DNA from: Vitis vinifera | Lineage: Eukaryota; Streptophyta; Magnoliopsida; Vitales; Vitaceae | Assembly (NCBI RefSeq): GCF_030704535.1 | Contig: NC_081806.1 | Coordinates: forward strand, 6,387,501-6,451,500 | Length of the DNA: 64,000 nucleotides | Direction of reading: 5' to 3' | Part shown: positions 34,313 to 44,504 of the stretch, one piece after another | Position numbering within the stretch: position 1 is the first letter of the stretch | How the letters are laid out: every line of letters begins with the position of its first letter | The notes under the pieces: model-generated | The model's input: only the letters and a program-made list of their open reading frames with translations | What the model was told of the DNA's origin: nothing | Databases searched by the model: none | Program-made: the position numbers and the translations under genes

Positions 34313-34520
34313 GTGGTTATTATTTTTATTATTATCCTAATTACCACCATTATCCTAATTATTATTATTATTATTATTATTATTATCCTAATTATCATCA
34401 TTATTATCACCATCATCAAAAGCATCATGCCATCATCATTGCCATTAGTATTAATAGTGGTACAATTGCTATTGCTTAATGTTATTATTATTATTGCTAT
34501 CTTTTTAATTTTAATTTTAT
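34313..34520. repeat. (ATT)n-rich imperfect microsatellite
   Basis: A long run of ATT/ATC trinucleotides, purest at 34359-34386. The poly-Ile frames on both strands are artefacts. Confidence 0.9.
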
Positions 34521-34523
34521 TTT

Positions 34524-34655
34524 TTTGATAGGAAACAACAATTATATATATTGATAGAAAAAGAAGTACAAAAGAAGGATGAGGAATCCTCCCTCCAAAG
34601 ATAAAACTAAACAACACAATAAAAGAACAAGAAACTACACTATGTTGTTTTTTTT
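34524..34655 (-). mobile_element. LINE 3' tail, minus strand
   Basis: The reverse complement matches the 3' ends of the plus-strand LINEs ending at 37830 and 44504: shared phrases 'ggaggattcctcatccttc', 'ttgtactt', 'tttctat(c/t)aat' and 'gtttcctatcaaaaaa'. Only the terminal ~130 bp is present, an extreme 5' truncation of the same family. Confidence 0.85.
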
Positions 34656-35295
34656 TCCATGGAAACATAGTTAATATCAAATGTGATTGTGGATTTGCTT
34701 TTAAATGCTAGCAGTGTTGTTTTCATTAGAAAATATTCATGATAGATTGGAGCCCAGAGAAGGGAATTCAATAAATGCAAAAACTCTGGGTAAATTAACA
34801 AATATCTAAGAGATTGCTTAGTAAAGAGAAGCAAACAGCATTCTTGTACGCTTAATATATGGAAGAGAATGTACAACAAATTTATAAAGATGAGGAATAG
34901 AACCCTATCCTCTATCATTTGGCACCTTACAGCAATTAAGTCTTATAGGAAGGGTACTTATACATGGTTAAACTTTGATCATGGCTTTGGAATTTGGCAA
35001 ACTAGTATATGCTGTATGCTAAGTGTCTATATATACGAGAACTCATTCAGTTAGTAAGATAGATTCATTCCAAAATGGTTTTGGCATTTTGAGGTGTACT
35101 TTATTTCAAAACTTGCAACCCAAAACTTGGAAAAATAGTCCAGGAAATTCAGTAAAATTTCAGAGTATTGAATTGAATACTTAATAAAATTTAAGACTTT
35201 ATGTTTTGTGGAAGGAAATAAATTCAAATTCAAAAATTGGAAATAAAAGCCCAAAATTCACGAGTTAAAAAAGCTGAGCACTTGTACTAAAACTT

Positions 35296-35363
35296 GAGAT
35301 GGGTATTGTGTTGTAATGTGAGAGATGGGTATTGTGTTGTAATATGAGAGATGGGTAATGTGC
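35296..35363. repeat. Short tandem repeat, about 27-bp unit
   Basis: About two and a half copies of 'gagatgggtattgtgttgta' with spacer 'atgtga'. Non-coding. Confidence 0.85.
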
Positions 35364-35426
35364 AGTCTCTGCATTACAAGATTACCACTAACCCGACACC
35401 ATGGATCTCTTTTATCTTGGTACTAG

Positions 35427-35505
35427 ATGATTCCAACCCCTCAAAGTTCTTAGGTTCCTTAGTTGTGATTCTGACCCCTCAAAGTTCTCAGGTTCCTTAG
35501 TTTGC
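35427..35505. repeat. Tandem duplication, about 38-bp unit
   Basis: Two near-identical copies containing 'acccctcaaagttct' and 'aggttccttagtt'. Non-coding. Confidence 0.85.
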
Positions 35506-36565
35506 ATAGCACCAAGCCAAACAATACGTATTACCCTCGACAGCCTCCTTTTTATGAAGTTATGGTGCCGCCTTACAAGATGCTCTTTAAATGGAAAAAT
35601 AAAGCATCCAGTTAAATCCCTAGACCTCTAACACCATTGGCTACAATTCACAAGCCACCAGAAAAGGGATCAGCAGATCACTGATTCCTCTCTCCTCTTA
35701 CGCAAATAACACCAATTAACATGCTTCACCAACAAAACAAAATTCTTATCTCTCTTGATCAATTGTCTCCATATTTTACTATTTTTACTAGTTTCTTTTT
35801 TATTAAGAGATGAGAGTTCTGATTGTAGGTTTATAAACATGGGCATAGTGCTTGTTAATTGTGCTCCTGGATTTTTTCAAAGCTCTAGTGGTTTGTAGCA
35901 GGGGGGTCTGTTTTCTCTCTATTTATTTGTAATAGCAATGAAGGCTCTTTGTTGTCTCTTGAAGAGGGTTAAGGAGGGAGGCTACTTGTTGGGATCTAGG
36001 GTAATAGGGAGGAGGTGTACCTTTTGTTGTTTGTAGATGATACCCTTGTTTTTTTTTAGGCTTCTCAAGATCAAATGGTTCATTCAAGCTAGTTGCTCAT
36101 GTGGTTTGAAGCCATCCTAGGTCTAAAAATTAACTTAAAAAAAGTGAGTTGGTTTCAAAAGTGAAGGGTGGATAATACAGAGGAGTTGGCTTATAAATTG
36201 GGTTGTACGGTAAGAGTGCTTTTCTTGCCTTATATAGGGCTTTCATTGAACTCTCCTTTTAAATTAATGGAGGTTTGGGATAGGGTGGAAGAATGGTTCT
36301 GTAAAAGGTTATGAATGTGACAAAGGCAATATATCTTTCAAGGGGGGAGACTTGTTTTGATTTAGAGCCCATTACCTATCTTGTCCATCTATTTTATGTC
36401 ATTGTTTAGTATTATGAGAAAAATCATATCTAGGTTTGAGAAGATTTAAAGGGATTTCCTTTAGGGAGGCAAAACTTAGGAGAAAAAACTTCATCTGGGG
36501 AAGTGGTCGACCGTTTGTATCGATTAAAGAAAGAGGATTTAAGTTTTACATGCCTTTCTTCTCTT

Positions 36566-36580
36566 AATAAGGCTCGTGTA
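36566..36580 (+). repeat. Left target-site duplication of LINE C
   Basis: AATAAGGCTCGTGTA, repeated exactly at 37831-37845 after the poly(A) tail. The first As could be shared with the tail, so the minimum duplication is about 13 bp. Confidence 0.88.
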
Positions 36581-37830
36581 TTAAGATAGTTCTAAGGAAT
36601 GTCGCACTCTTAGGGAAATGGTTGTGGAGGTACCATAGGGAGGGTTCAGCTCTATGGCACAAGGTTATTTCAAGCATTAACGGATCACACTCTAATGGAT
36701 GGGATGCCAACACAATAGTAAGATGGTCACATCGTTGTCCTTGGAAGGCTATTACACAAGTCTTTCAGGAGTTTTCCAAGTTTACTTGGTTTGCGGTAGG
36801 AAATGGGGATAGAATTCGGTTCTGGGAAGACTTGTGGTGGGGGGATCAATCTTTGAGTTCCCAATATCCAAGACTATTTAGAGTAGTCACGGATAAAAAT
36901 ATTCCCATTTCTTCAATTCTCGGATCTACTCGTCCCTTCTCTTGGAACTTTAACTTTCGTTGCAACGTATTCGATCTTGAGATAGAAGATTTAGAAGGTC
37001 TCATGCGATCACTTGAGTATTTGCAATTGACATTTTCGGTTCCAGATGCGAGATCCTGGTCTTTATCTTCTTCAGGGCTTTTTACAATCAAGTCTTTCTT
37101 TCTTGCCTTATTTCATTGCCCTAATTCTCCTTCAGTTTTCCCTACCAAGTTCGTTTGGAATTTTCAGGTCCCTTTCAAGGTTAAGTCCTTTGTCTGGTTG
37201 GTGGCATACAAAAAGGTAAATACTAATGACTTGCTACAATTGAGAAGACCTCACAAAGCCCTTAGTTCGGATATTTGTAAGTTGTGCATGAGGCATGGAG
37301 AATCAGCAAATCATCTTTTCCTACATTGTTCTTTGACGTTGGGGTTATGGCACAGATTATTCAGTCAGCCAAGATGGATTGGGTTCTCCCAAGGAGTATT
37401 TCTGACATGCAATCCATCCTTTTCAGTGGCTTTGGTTTATCGAGGAGAGGGATAGTTTTATGGCAAGCTGCGTGCATAGCGTTAATTTGGGTTGTGTGGC
37501 GGGAGAGAAATGCGAGGATTTTTGAGGATAAAGCAAGGAATCCAGAGAGTTTTTGGGATTCTATTTTTTTCCTTGCTTCTCTTTGGCCTTTTTGTTCCAA
37601 GGTTTTCAAGGGAATCCCCCTTATTGTGTTACAACTTGATTGGTTAGCGGCGTGTAGTTCCGATGGGTTGGTTTAGCCTAGAGTAGTTGTTTGTTAATAT
37701 AGTGTAATTTCTGATTTTGGGTTTCTTGTAGACTAGTTTTCTTTGGTGGGAGGATTCCTCATCCTTCTCTTGTACTTTGTTTTTCTATTAATATATTACT
37801 TTGTCGTTTCCTATCAAAAAAAAAAAAAAA
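36581..37830 (+). mobile_element. LINE C, 5'-truncated, inserted in LINE B
   Basis: A 1.25-kb LINE 3' part flanked by the 15-bp duplication and ending in poly(A) (37816-37830). It has an open frame of 277 codons (36622-37455) with [15 protein letters not shown] and the zf-RVT domain (FVWNFQVPFKVKSFVWL, CKLCMRHGESANHLFLHC). A frameshift near 37370 moves the rest (to 37676) into another frame ([15 protein letters not shown]). It is closely similar to the end of LINE E. Confidence 0.92.
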
Positions 37831-37845
37831 AATAAGGCTCGTGTA
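37831..37845 (+). repeat. Right target-site duplication of LINE C
   Basis: Second copy of AATAAGGCTCGTGTA, directly after the poly(A). The old LINE B sequence resumes afterwards. Confidence 0.88.
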
Positions 37846-38207
37846 AGTAAAGTTGACAATAGGCACCTGAAAGAAAGGTCTTTAGAGACATGTTATATTT
37901 GGAAAATATAGGGAGGAAGAAGGATAGTGGTAGTCTTGTAATGTGAGAGATAGGTATTATGTCGGGTTATGAAAAGCTACTAGGAAGGATTAGGATACCT
38001 TTAATAGTAAAAATTCCTTTTTTTGTGGGTAATAGGACGAGAGAGAGGTTTTAGAAAGATAAGTGGTATGGGGGTGAGCCCTTGTGTGTTTATTTTCCAT
38101 CTTTATATGCTTTAGCTTTATCAAAAAAGACTTCATTGGCGGATTTGTGGGACCAAATAGGTAAAAAGGGTCATTGGAACACTCACTTCTCTAGATATCT
38201 AAATGAA

Positions 38208-41200
38208 TGGAAGTTGGAGTGACCCTTGGTGTGTCGGTGGGGATTTTAACATGATAAGGTTCTCTGGGGAGCACTGTAAGGGAGGAGGTCTAACTTCAAC
38301 CATGAGAAGATTTTCAGAGGTGACAGAGGAGTTGGAGCTGAGGGCATTCCTTTGCAGAGGGGTCCATTCACTTGGGAGGGTGGGTTGAATAACCACTCCC
38401 AAGTTAGACTTGATTGGTTTTTGGTGAGAGAAAATTTGGACAAATTGTTTAATCAGACTATGCAATATGTTCTACCTAGATCGGTTTCTGATCATTTTCC
38501 CATTTTACTTGATGGGGGAGGCCTAAGGAGAGGACCCTCTTCTTTCAGATTTGAGAAAATGTGGTTGGAGGAAGAGGGGTTTAAAGATCTGCCTAAGAAT
38601 TGGTGGGAGGGCTTTATTTTTAACGATTCACGTAGCTTTGTTTTAGATGCAAAATTGAGATTTTTAAAAGCAGTCTTGAAGTCTTAGAATAAAGACGTGT
38701 TTGGTCTTATTGAGACTAGAAAGGGAGAAGCTCTAAGTTAGGTGGCGTTTTGGGATGAAAAGCAGAAGGGTACAACCCTAAACCTAGAAGAGTTTGAAGC
38801 TAGAAAGGAGGCAAGGGAGGCTTATAAAAAGTGGGTGCTTAGAGAGGAAATCTCTTGGAGACATAAATCAAGGGAAGTGTGGTTGAAGGAGGGTGACTGC
38901 AAAACCAACTTTTTTCCATAGGATGACGAATGCGCATAGAAGAAGAAACTGGTTAGCCAAGGTGAGAGTGAATGACAGTTGGTATACTGAGGAGAACGAG
39001 ATAAAAGTTAGTGTGGTTGGGACGTTTTATAATCTCTTTTCCAAGGAAGTGGGGTGGAAACCTAGTGTTGATGGGTTGACTTTTAAGGATTTAGTTAGCT
39101 ATGAGGCTGGAGCTTCTTTTTTCGGAAGAAAAGGTATTCACCGCTCTCTTTGATTTGGGTAAAGACAAAGCACCAGGTTCGGATGGATACACTATGGCGT
39201 TTTGTCTTTTTAGTTAGGAGTTTGTGAAGGAAGAGGTGTTGAGTTTTTTTGGGGAGCTCCATGAGGAGGGCGGATTTGTTAAGTCTTTGAATGCTACCTT
39301 CTTGGTTCTTGTTCCAAAGAAAGGAGGTGTTGAAGACTTGAGAGATTTTAGGGTGATTAGCCTAGTGGGCAACCTTTATAAGTTGTTGACTAAGGTGCTG
39401 GCCAATAGACTTAAGAAGTTTATGGGTAAAGTGATCATGGAATCCCAAAATGCTTTTGTGGAGGGTAGATAGATTTTAAATGCAGTTGTGATTGCAAATG
39501 AGGCCGTAGACTTAAGGTTGAAAAGCAATGAAGGTGGTGTTCTTTGCAAGCTTGATATTGAGAAGGTGTATGATCGTGTGAATTGGAAGTTCTTGCTTTT
39601 GATGCTAAGAAAGATGGACTTTGGGAGGAGATGGACTAAATGGGTAGAATGGTTATTTCAACAACGAAGTTTTCCGTTCTAGTGAATGGATCCCTATCTG
39701 GTTTTTTCCAAAGTTTGAGGGGATTGAGACAGGGAGATCCCCTCTCTCCTTATTTATTTGTGATTGTCATGGAGGTTTTTAGTTGTCTCTTGAAGTGGGC
39801 GAAGAGTGGTGGCTACTTGTTTAGGTGGCGGGTGAGAGGTAGGGGTGGTGTTGGGATTTTGATCTCTCATTTATTATTTGCCGATGATACTTTGGTGTTT
39901 TGTGGCATGTTGTAAGACCAGATAACTTTTTTGAGTTGACTTCTTATGTGGTTTGAGGCTTATTTTGGTTTGAAAATCAACTTAGAAAAAAATGAGCTAA
40001 TTTCGATGGGAAGGGTGGAAAATATTGATGACTTGGCCTTGGAGTTAGGGTGTAAGGTGGGCGGTCTCCCTTCCGGCTACCTGGGTCTTCCTTTGAGGGC
40101 TCATTTCAAATCTGTGGCAATTTGGGATGGTGTTGAAAAGAGATTCCGAAAAAGGCTAGCTATGTGGAAAAGAGAGTATATCTCATAGGGAGGGAGACTC
40201 ACTTTAATATGTAGCACTCTTTCTAGCATGCTAATTTATTTCATGTCTTTCTTTTGTCGGTCAAGGTAGGTGAGGTTGAGGTTGGAGAAGATTAAAAGGG
40301 ATTTTCTTTGGGGTGGTGGGGTTTTTGTGCAGAAACCACATCTATTAAGGTGGAAAATGGTCTGTTTGGAGAAAAAGAAGGGAAGATTAGGTGTGAGGAA
40401 TCTCTTTGCGATGAACAAAGCCTTCCTCTGCAAGTGGAGTTGGCGGTATGCCAAAGAAAGAGAGACTCTTTGGAAGCAAGTCATTAATCAAAAGTACGGA
40501 GAAGATGATGGGGGGTGGTGTTCTTATGAGGTGAGTGAGAGGTATGGTGTGGGCCGTGGAAAGCTATAAGAAAGGAGTAGGATATTTTGAGTAGCAGATT
40601 GACCTTCTAAGTGAGTAATGGTCAGAGTGTGAGATTTTAGAAGGACAAACGGTATGAAGATGAGCCACGTTGTGAGTCATTCTCTTCCTTATTTGCCCTC
40701 TTCTTGTCTAAGGTGGCGGATGTTTGGAACCCCGAAGGTGAAGGGGGTGGTTGGACCCCTTGGTTCTCTGGGGCCTTTAATAATTGGGGGCTGGAAACTG
40801 GAGAGCGTTTTTTGCTGAAGATTCAAGCAACTAGGGTGCATAGGGATGTTGATGACATGGTGATTTGGACAACCTTGAGGTGTGGGAACTTTTCAGTCAA
40901 ATCTCTATATTTTGTTTTGGAGCTTGGAGACCCTCTTTTGTTTCCTAGTAGTAGCATCTAGAGATCTTGTGCGCCACCTAAGGTGGGTTTCTTTGCTTGG
41001 AAGGCAACTTGGGGGAAAGTCTTAACTTTGGACCAAATCCAAAGGAGGGGATTCTATTTGGCAAATAGATGTTTCATTTGCCACTCCAAAGTAGAAATTG
41101 TTGATTCGTGGGTTCTTTGGCGTTTGTTCTTTTCCCTCTTTAGGGTGTCTTAGGTTCTCTCCTTCTCAATTAAGGAAACTCTTCTTGGGTGGCATGGGTC

Positions 41201-41568
41201 ATTCGTGAGTAAAGCTTGTAAAAAGGCTTGGCAAGTGACCCCTTTATGTATATTTTGGACAATGTGAAAGGAAAGGAACTTGTTAGCATTTGACAATGAG
41301 GAGTTATTGGTCCAAAGATTGAAAAATTCTTTTGTATGTAATTTGGGGTTTTGGTCTAGTGTATTTGTAGATATGAACCCTAATTCTCTTGTTAGCTTCA
41401 TTAATTGGTTAGGCTCAAAGTAAGGTTAGATGATGTTTTTTGCCTTTTTCCCTTTCCCTTTGGGGTAAGCCTTTAGGCTTTTGCTGTATACTTATTGTAT
41501 ACTTGGGGGTGCTGTTTTTGGCATCTCCTCTTTCCATATATACTATTTCTCTTTACCTATAAAAAAAT
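38208..41568 (+). mobile_element. LINE D, truncated within its endonuclease domain
   Basis: Domains in order across several frames: the end of the apurinic-type endonuclease (WCVGGDFNMIRF; RLDWFLVRENLD; SDHFPILLDGG at 38208-38510), RT (NATFLVLVPKKGG, VISLVGNLYKLLTKVLANRL at 39280-39420; KLDIEKVYDRVNW near 39545; RGLRQGDPLSPYLFVIVMEV near 39720; LLFADDTLVF near 39890; GYLGLPLRAHF near 40080) and a C-terminal zf-RVT-like region to about 41400. It ends in a short A run at 41562-41568. FADD is intact, but at least six stops or shifts break the frame. The family differs from that of LINEs C and E. Confidence 0.88.
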
Positions 41569-42165
41569 GTAGAGTAATTTTTCTTTAGATTGCAAGGTAA
41601 GGTATTGACTAGAGAGGAAGGTAAGGTGGAGTGGATGGATTTGAGGAATGATGTCTTCTTTTTGAATTTCTCTACATGCTGCCTTGGAGCTAGAGAGTTC
41701 AATTCCTTTTTTGGTTAGTGTTGTTTGGAATCCATGGGTACCATCTAAAGCAAGTTTATTTGTTTGACATTCCTTGGGTGCTTTTTTGCACATTTAGAGA
41801 GCTTCTTTTAGGGTGAAATAGATCCTTTATGGAAAGATGTAAGAAGGTTTAGAGTTGTTCCTTTGTGTATTTTTTGGACAATTTAGAAGGAGAGGAATCA
41901 AAAGTCGTTTGAGAATGAAGAACCATCTTATCATGTTTTGAAGAGTTTTTCTTTGGTAATCTCTTCGTGTGGTAAAGTTGTACATGCATGAAGGTTCAAT
42001 GTCAATAATTTATTTTGTTAATTGGTTGGATTCTCATTAAGCGAGAGAGTTGTTTTTTGTGTTCTTTTTTGGCTATTCCCTTTGGCTTGCATGTCCTATG
42101 TACCTTGGCATGTTGATTTTTTAAATGCTTGTTTATAAAATCTTGTTATTGCCTATCAATTTTTT
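41569..42165 (+). mobile_element. LINE 3' remnant, probably the end of LINE B
   Basis: Decayed C-terminal LINE text (CLESMGT, VFFGQF) and 3' UTR ending near 'tattgcctatcaattttttttt'. Position and order suggest it is the tail of LINE B displaced by LINE D. An independent fragment is possible. Confidence 0.6.
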
Positions 42166-42580
42166 TTTATACATATATACTTATTAAAGGTATCACCATA
42201 AGAGCGTAAAAGAAAAATTATAAATTCATAGTTTTCAGATTTTGTTCTTCATGTTGCAAAAGGTTTGTTTAACATTAATTTTTTAGATAATATCAATGAA
42301 CTTTTCACTTCTATAAATTCTCCATGCTTAATTTTTTAGTTTTATTGAACACCCTAAAAATTTTGTATATTCTTCACCATTATTCTAACTTTGAATTGAT
42401 AGTTGAAACAAGTAGAATTATACAAAGAATACAGGGCATGTTTCAAAAGCTTTACAAAATTACTATGTATAGAAGGCAAAATCATTACCAGGAAGTGCTT
42501 ATTATGAAGTCTTAAAAGGGATGGAGCATTTTACAAGGATCCTTCTTAGAATCTATTGAGTCTTATTGCCAGTAGCCACC

Positions 42581-42752
42581 AGACATTTGTAATTTGTGGT
42601 TTAAGCAAACATTTTGCTTTGGACATAGGAATCACTAAGAGCAAAATTCGAGAACAGGAACCTGTTTTATGGCAAACACTTCAGGAAGTTATGCAGGGGC
42701 ATCCTATACTGCTGAATAAAGACCCTTCTCTGCTTAGAGGGGGCATACAGGC
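42581..42752 (+). pseudogene. rpoC1: Nuclear plastid DNA: rpoC1 fragment
   Basis: The translation reads [18 protein letters not shown], then [20 protein letters not shown], then [19 protein letters not shown]. This follows the beta' subunit of plastid RNA polymerase (conserved [38 protein letters not shown]). At DNA level 'caggaagttatgcaggggca' is as in plastid genomes from memory. The hallmark [10 protein letters not shown] is changed to [10 protein letters not shown] and one codon is missing, so this is an old non-functional copy. It stops abruptly at the LINE E junction and no further plastid sequence was recognised on either side. Confidence 0.75.
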
Positions 42753-44504
42753 TGCCGATGACACCATCTTCTTTTCTAACACTAGGGAGGAAGACTTGCA
42801 GACTCTCAAGAGTCTTTTGTTAGCATTTGGGCATATTTCTGGACTTAAGGTCAATTTAGACAAGAGTAATATTTATGGCATCAATTTGGATCATGCTCAT
42901 ATGTCAAGATTGGCTGAGACACTTGGATGCAAGGCTTCTGGCTGGCCTATACTATATCTGGGTCTTCCTTTGGGCGGGAACCCCAGGGCAGGTGGTTTTT
43001 GGGATCCTGTGATTGAGAGAATTTCAAGAAGATTAGATGGTTGGCAAAAGGCATACCTATCCTTCGGCGGGAGGATAACTCTCATCCATTCTTGCCTTAC
43101 CCATATGCCCTGTTACTATCTTTCTTTATTTAAGTTACCCGCTTCAGTTGCTGCAAAAATCGAGAGGTTGCAGAGGGATTTTTTATGGTCAGGGATTGGG
43201 GAAGGTAAAAAGGATCATCTAGTCAGGTGGGATGTCGTGTGTAATCCGAAGGAAAGAGGGGGTTTGGGTTTTGGGAATATTTCTTTAAGAAATCTCGCTC
43301 TTTTAGGGAAGTGGTTGTGGAGGTACCCTAGAGAGGGATCAGCTCTATGGCATCAGGTCATACTAAGCATCTATGGTTCTCACTCCAATGGTTGGGATGC
43401 TAACACAATAGTCAGATGGTCACATCGTTGTCCTTGGAAGGCTATTTCTCAAGTCTTTCAAGAGTTTTCCTCGTTTACTCGATTTGTGGTAGGAAATGGG
43501 GAAAGAATTCGCTTCTGGGAAGATTTGTGGTGGGGGGACCAACCTTTGGGATCCCAATATCCAAGTCTATTTAGAGTAGTCTTGGATAAAAACATACCTA
43601 TTTCATCAGTTCTTGGTCCTACTCGCCCTTTCTCTTGGAATTTAAATTTCCGTCGTAACTTGTCAGATTCTGAGATTGAGGACTTAGAAGGCCTCATGCG
43701 CTCTCTTGATGGAGTGCATTTATCTCCTTCGGTTCCAGATGCCAGATCGTGGCCCTTGTCTTCTTCAGGGCTTTTTTCAGTTAAATCTTTCTTTCTAGCT
43801 TTATCCCAATTTTTTGGTCCTCCTCAGGTTTTTCCTTCTAAATTCGTTTGGAATTCTCAAATTCCCTTCAAAGTGCAGTCCTTCATCTGGTTAGTGGCAC
43901 ACAAGAAGGTGAATACTAATGACATGCTACAAGTGAGAAGACCCTACAAAGCCCTTAGTCCGGATATTTGTATTCTGTGCATGAAGCATGGGGAATCAGC
44001 TGATCATATTTTTCTTCATTGCTCCTTGACGATTGGGTTATGGCACAGGTTATTTCAGTTAGCTAAGATGGATTGGGTTCCCCCGAGAAGCATCCTTGAC
44101 ATGATGTACATCAAATTCAATGGATTTGGTTCGTTTAAGAGGGGGATAGCCTTGTGGCAAGCTGCAAACATCGCTCTTATTCGGATTGTGTGGAGGGAAA
44201 GGAATGCGAGGATTTTTGAGGATAAAGCAAGGAATTCAGAGGCTCTATGGGACTCTATTGTTTACCTCGCTTCTCTTTGGGCCTATTGTTCCAAGGTTTT
44301 TAAGGGGACTCCCCTTAATGCGTTACTTCTTGATTGGATAGCTGTTTGTACTCCATAAGGAGTGGTCTTTTTAGAGTGTTGCGCGTTTTTCAGTGTTTTT
44401 TTCTTTAGTTTAGCTGTCTTTGGCAGGAGGATTCCTCATCCTTCTTTTGTACTTTTTTTCTATCAATAAATCTTTGTGTCGTTTCCAATCAAAAAAAAAA
44501 AAAA
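42753..44504 (+). mobile_element. LINE E, 5'-truncated with a long open frame
   Basis: The frame open from 42556 (a non-ATG TTG) to 44358 codes 600 residues, of which about 535 are LINE. It begins inside the RT at [10 protein letters not shown] (usual FADDT), then [70 protein letters not shown], and a zf-RVT domain with [18 protein letters not shown]. The 3' UTR has 'ggaggattcctcatccttc' and poly(A) at 44491-44504. It lacks endonuclease and the RT fingers, so it cannot move itself. The intact frame points to a young insertion. Confidence 0.9.

Larger units (their letters stand above)
35865..42165 (+). mobile_element. Old LINE B, split into three parts by younger LINEs
   Basis: Part 1, 35865-36580, encodes decayed RT: LFSLYLFVIAMKALCCLLKR, then a broken FADDT region near 36030, and downstream RT-connection text. 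Part 2, 37846-38207, continues with KDKWYGGEPLCVYFPSLYA and SLADLWDQIGKKGHWNTHFS. Part 3, 41569-42165, gives VLTREEGKVEWMDL and later C-terminal LINE text plus a 3' UTR. The three read in order as one element once the inserts at 36581-37830 and 38208-41568 are removed. Stops and shifts are frequent. The join of parts 2 and 3 is inference from domain order. Confidence 0.68.

Noticed and set aside
34270..34680. Ile-rich open frames on both strands
   Set aside because: They are translations of the (ATT)n tract and the adjacent LINE tail.
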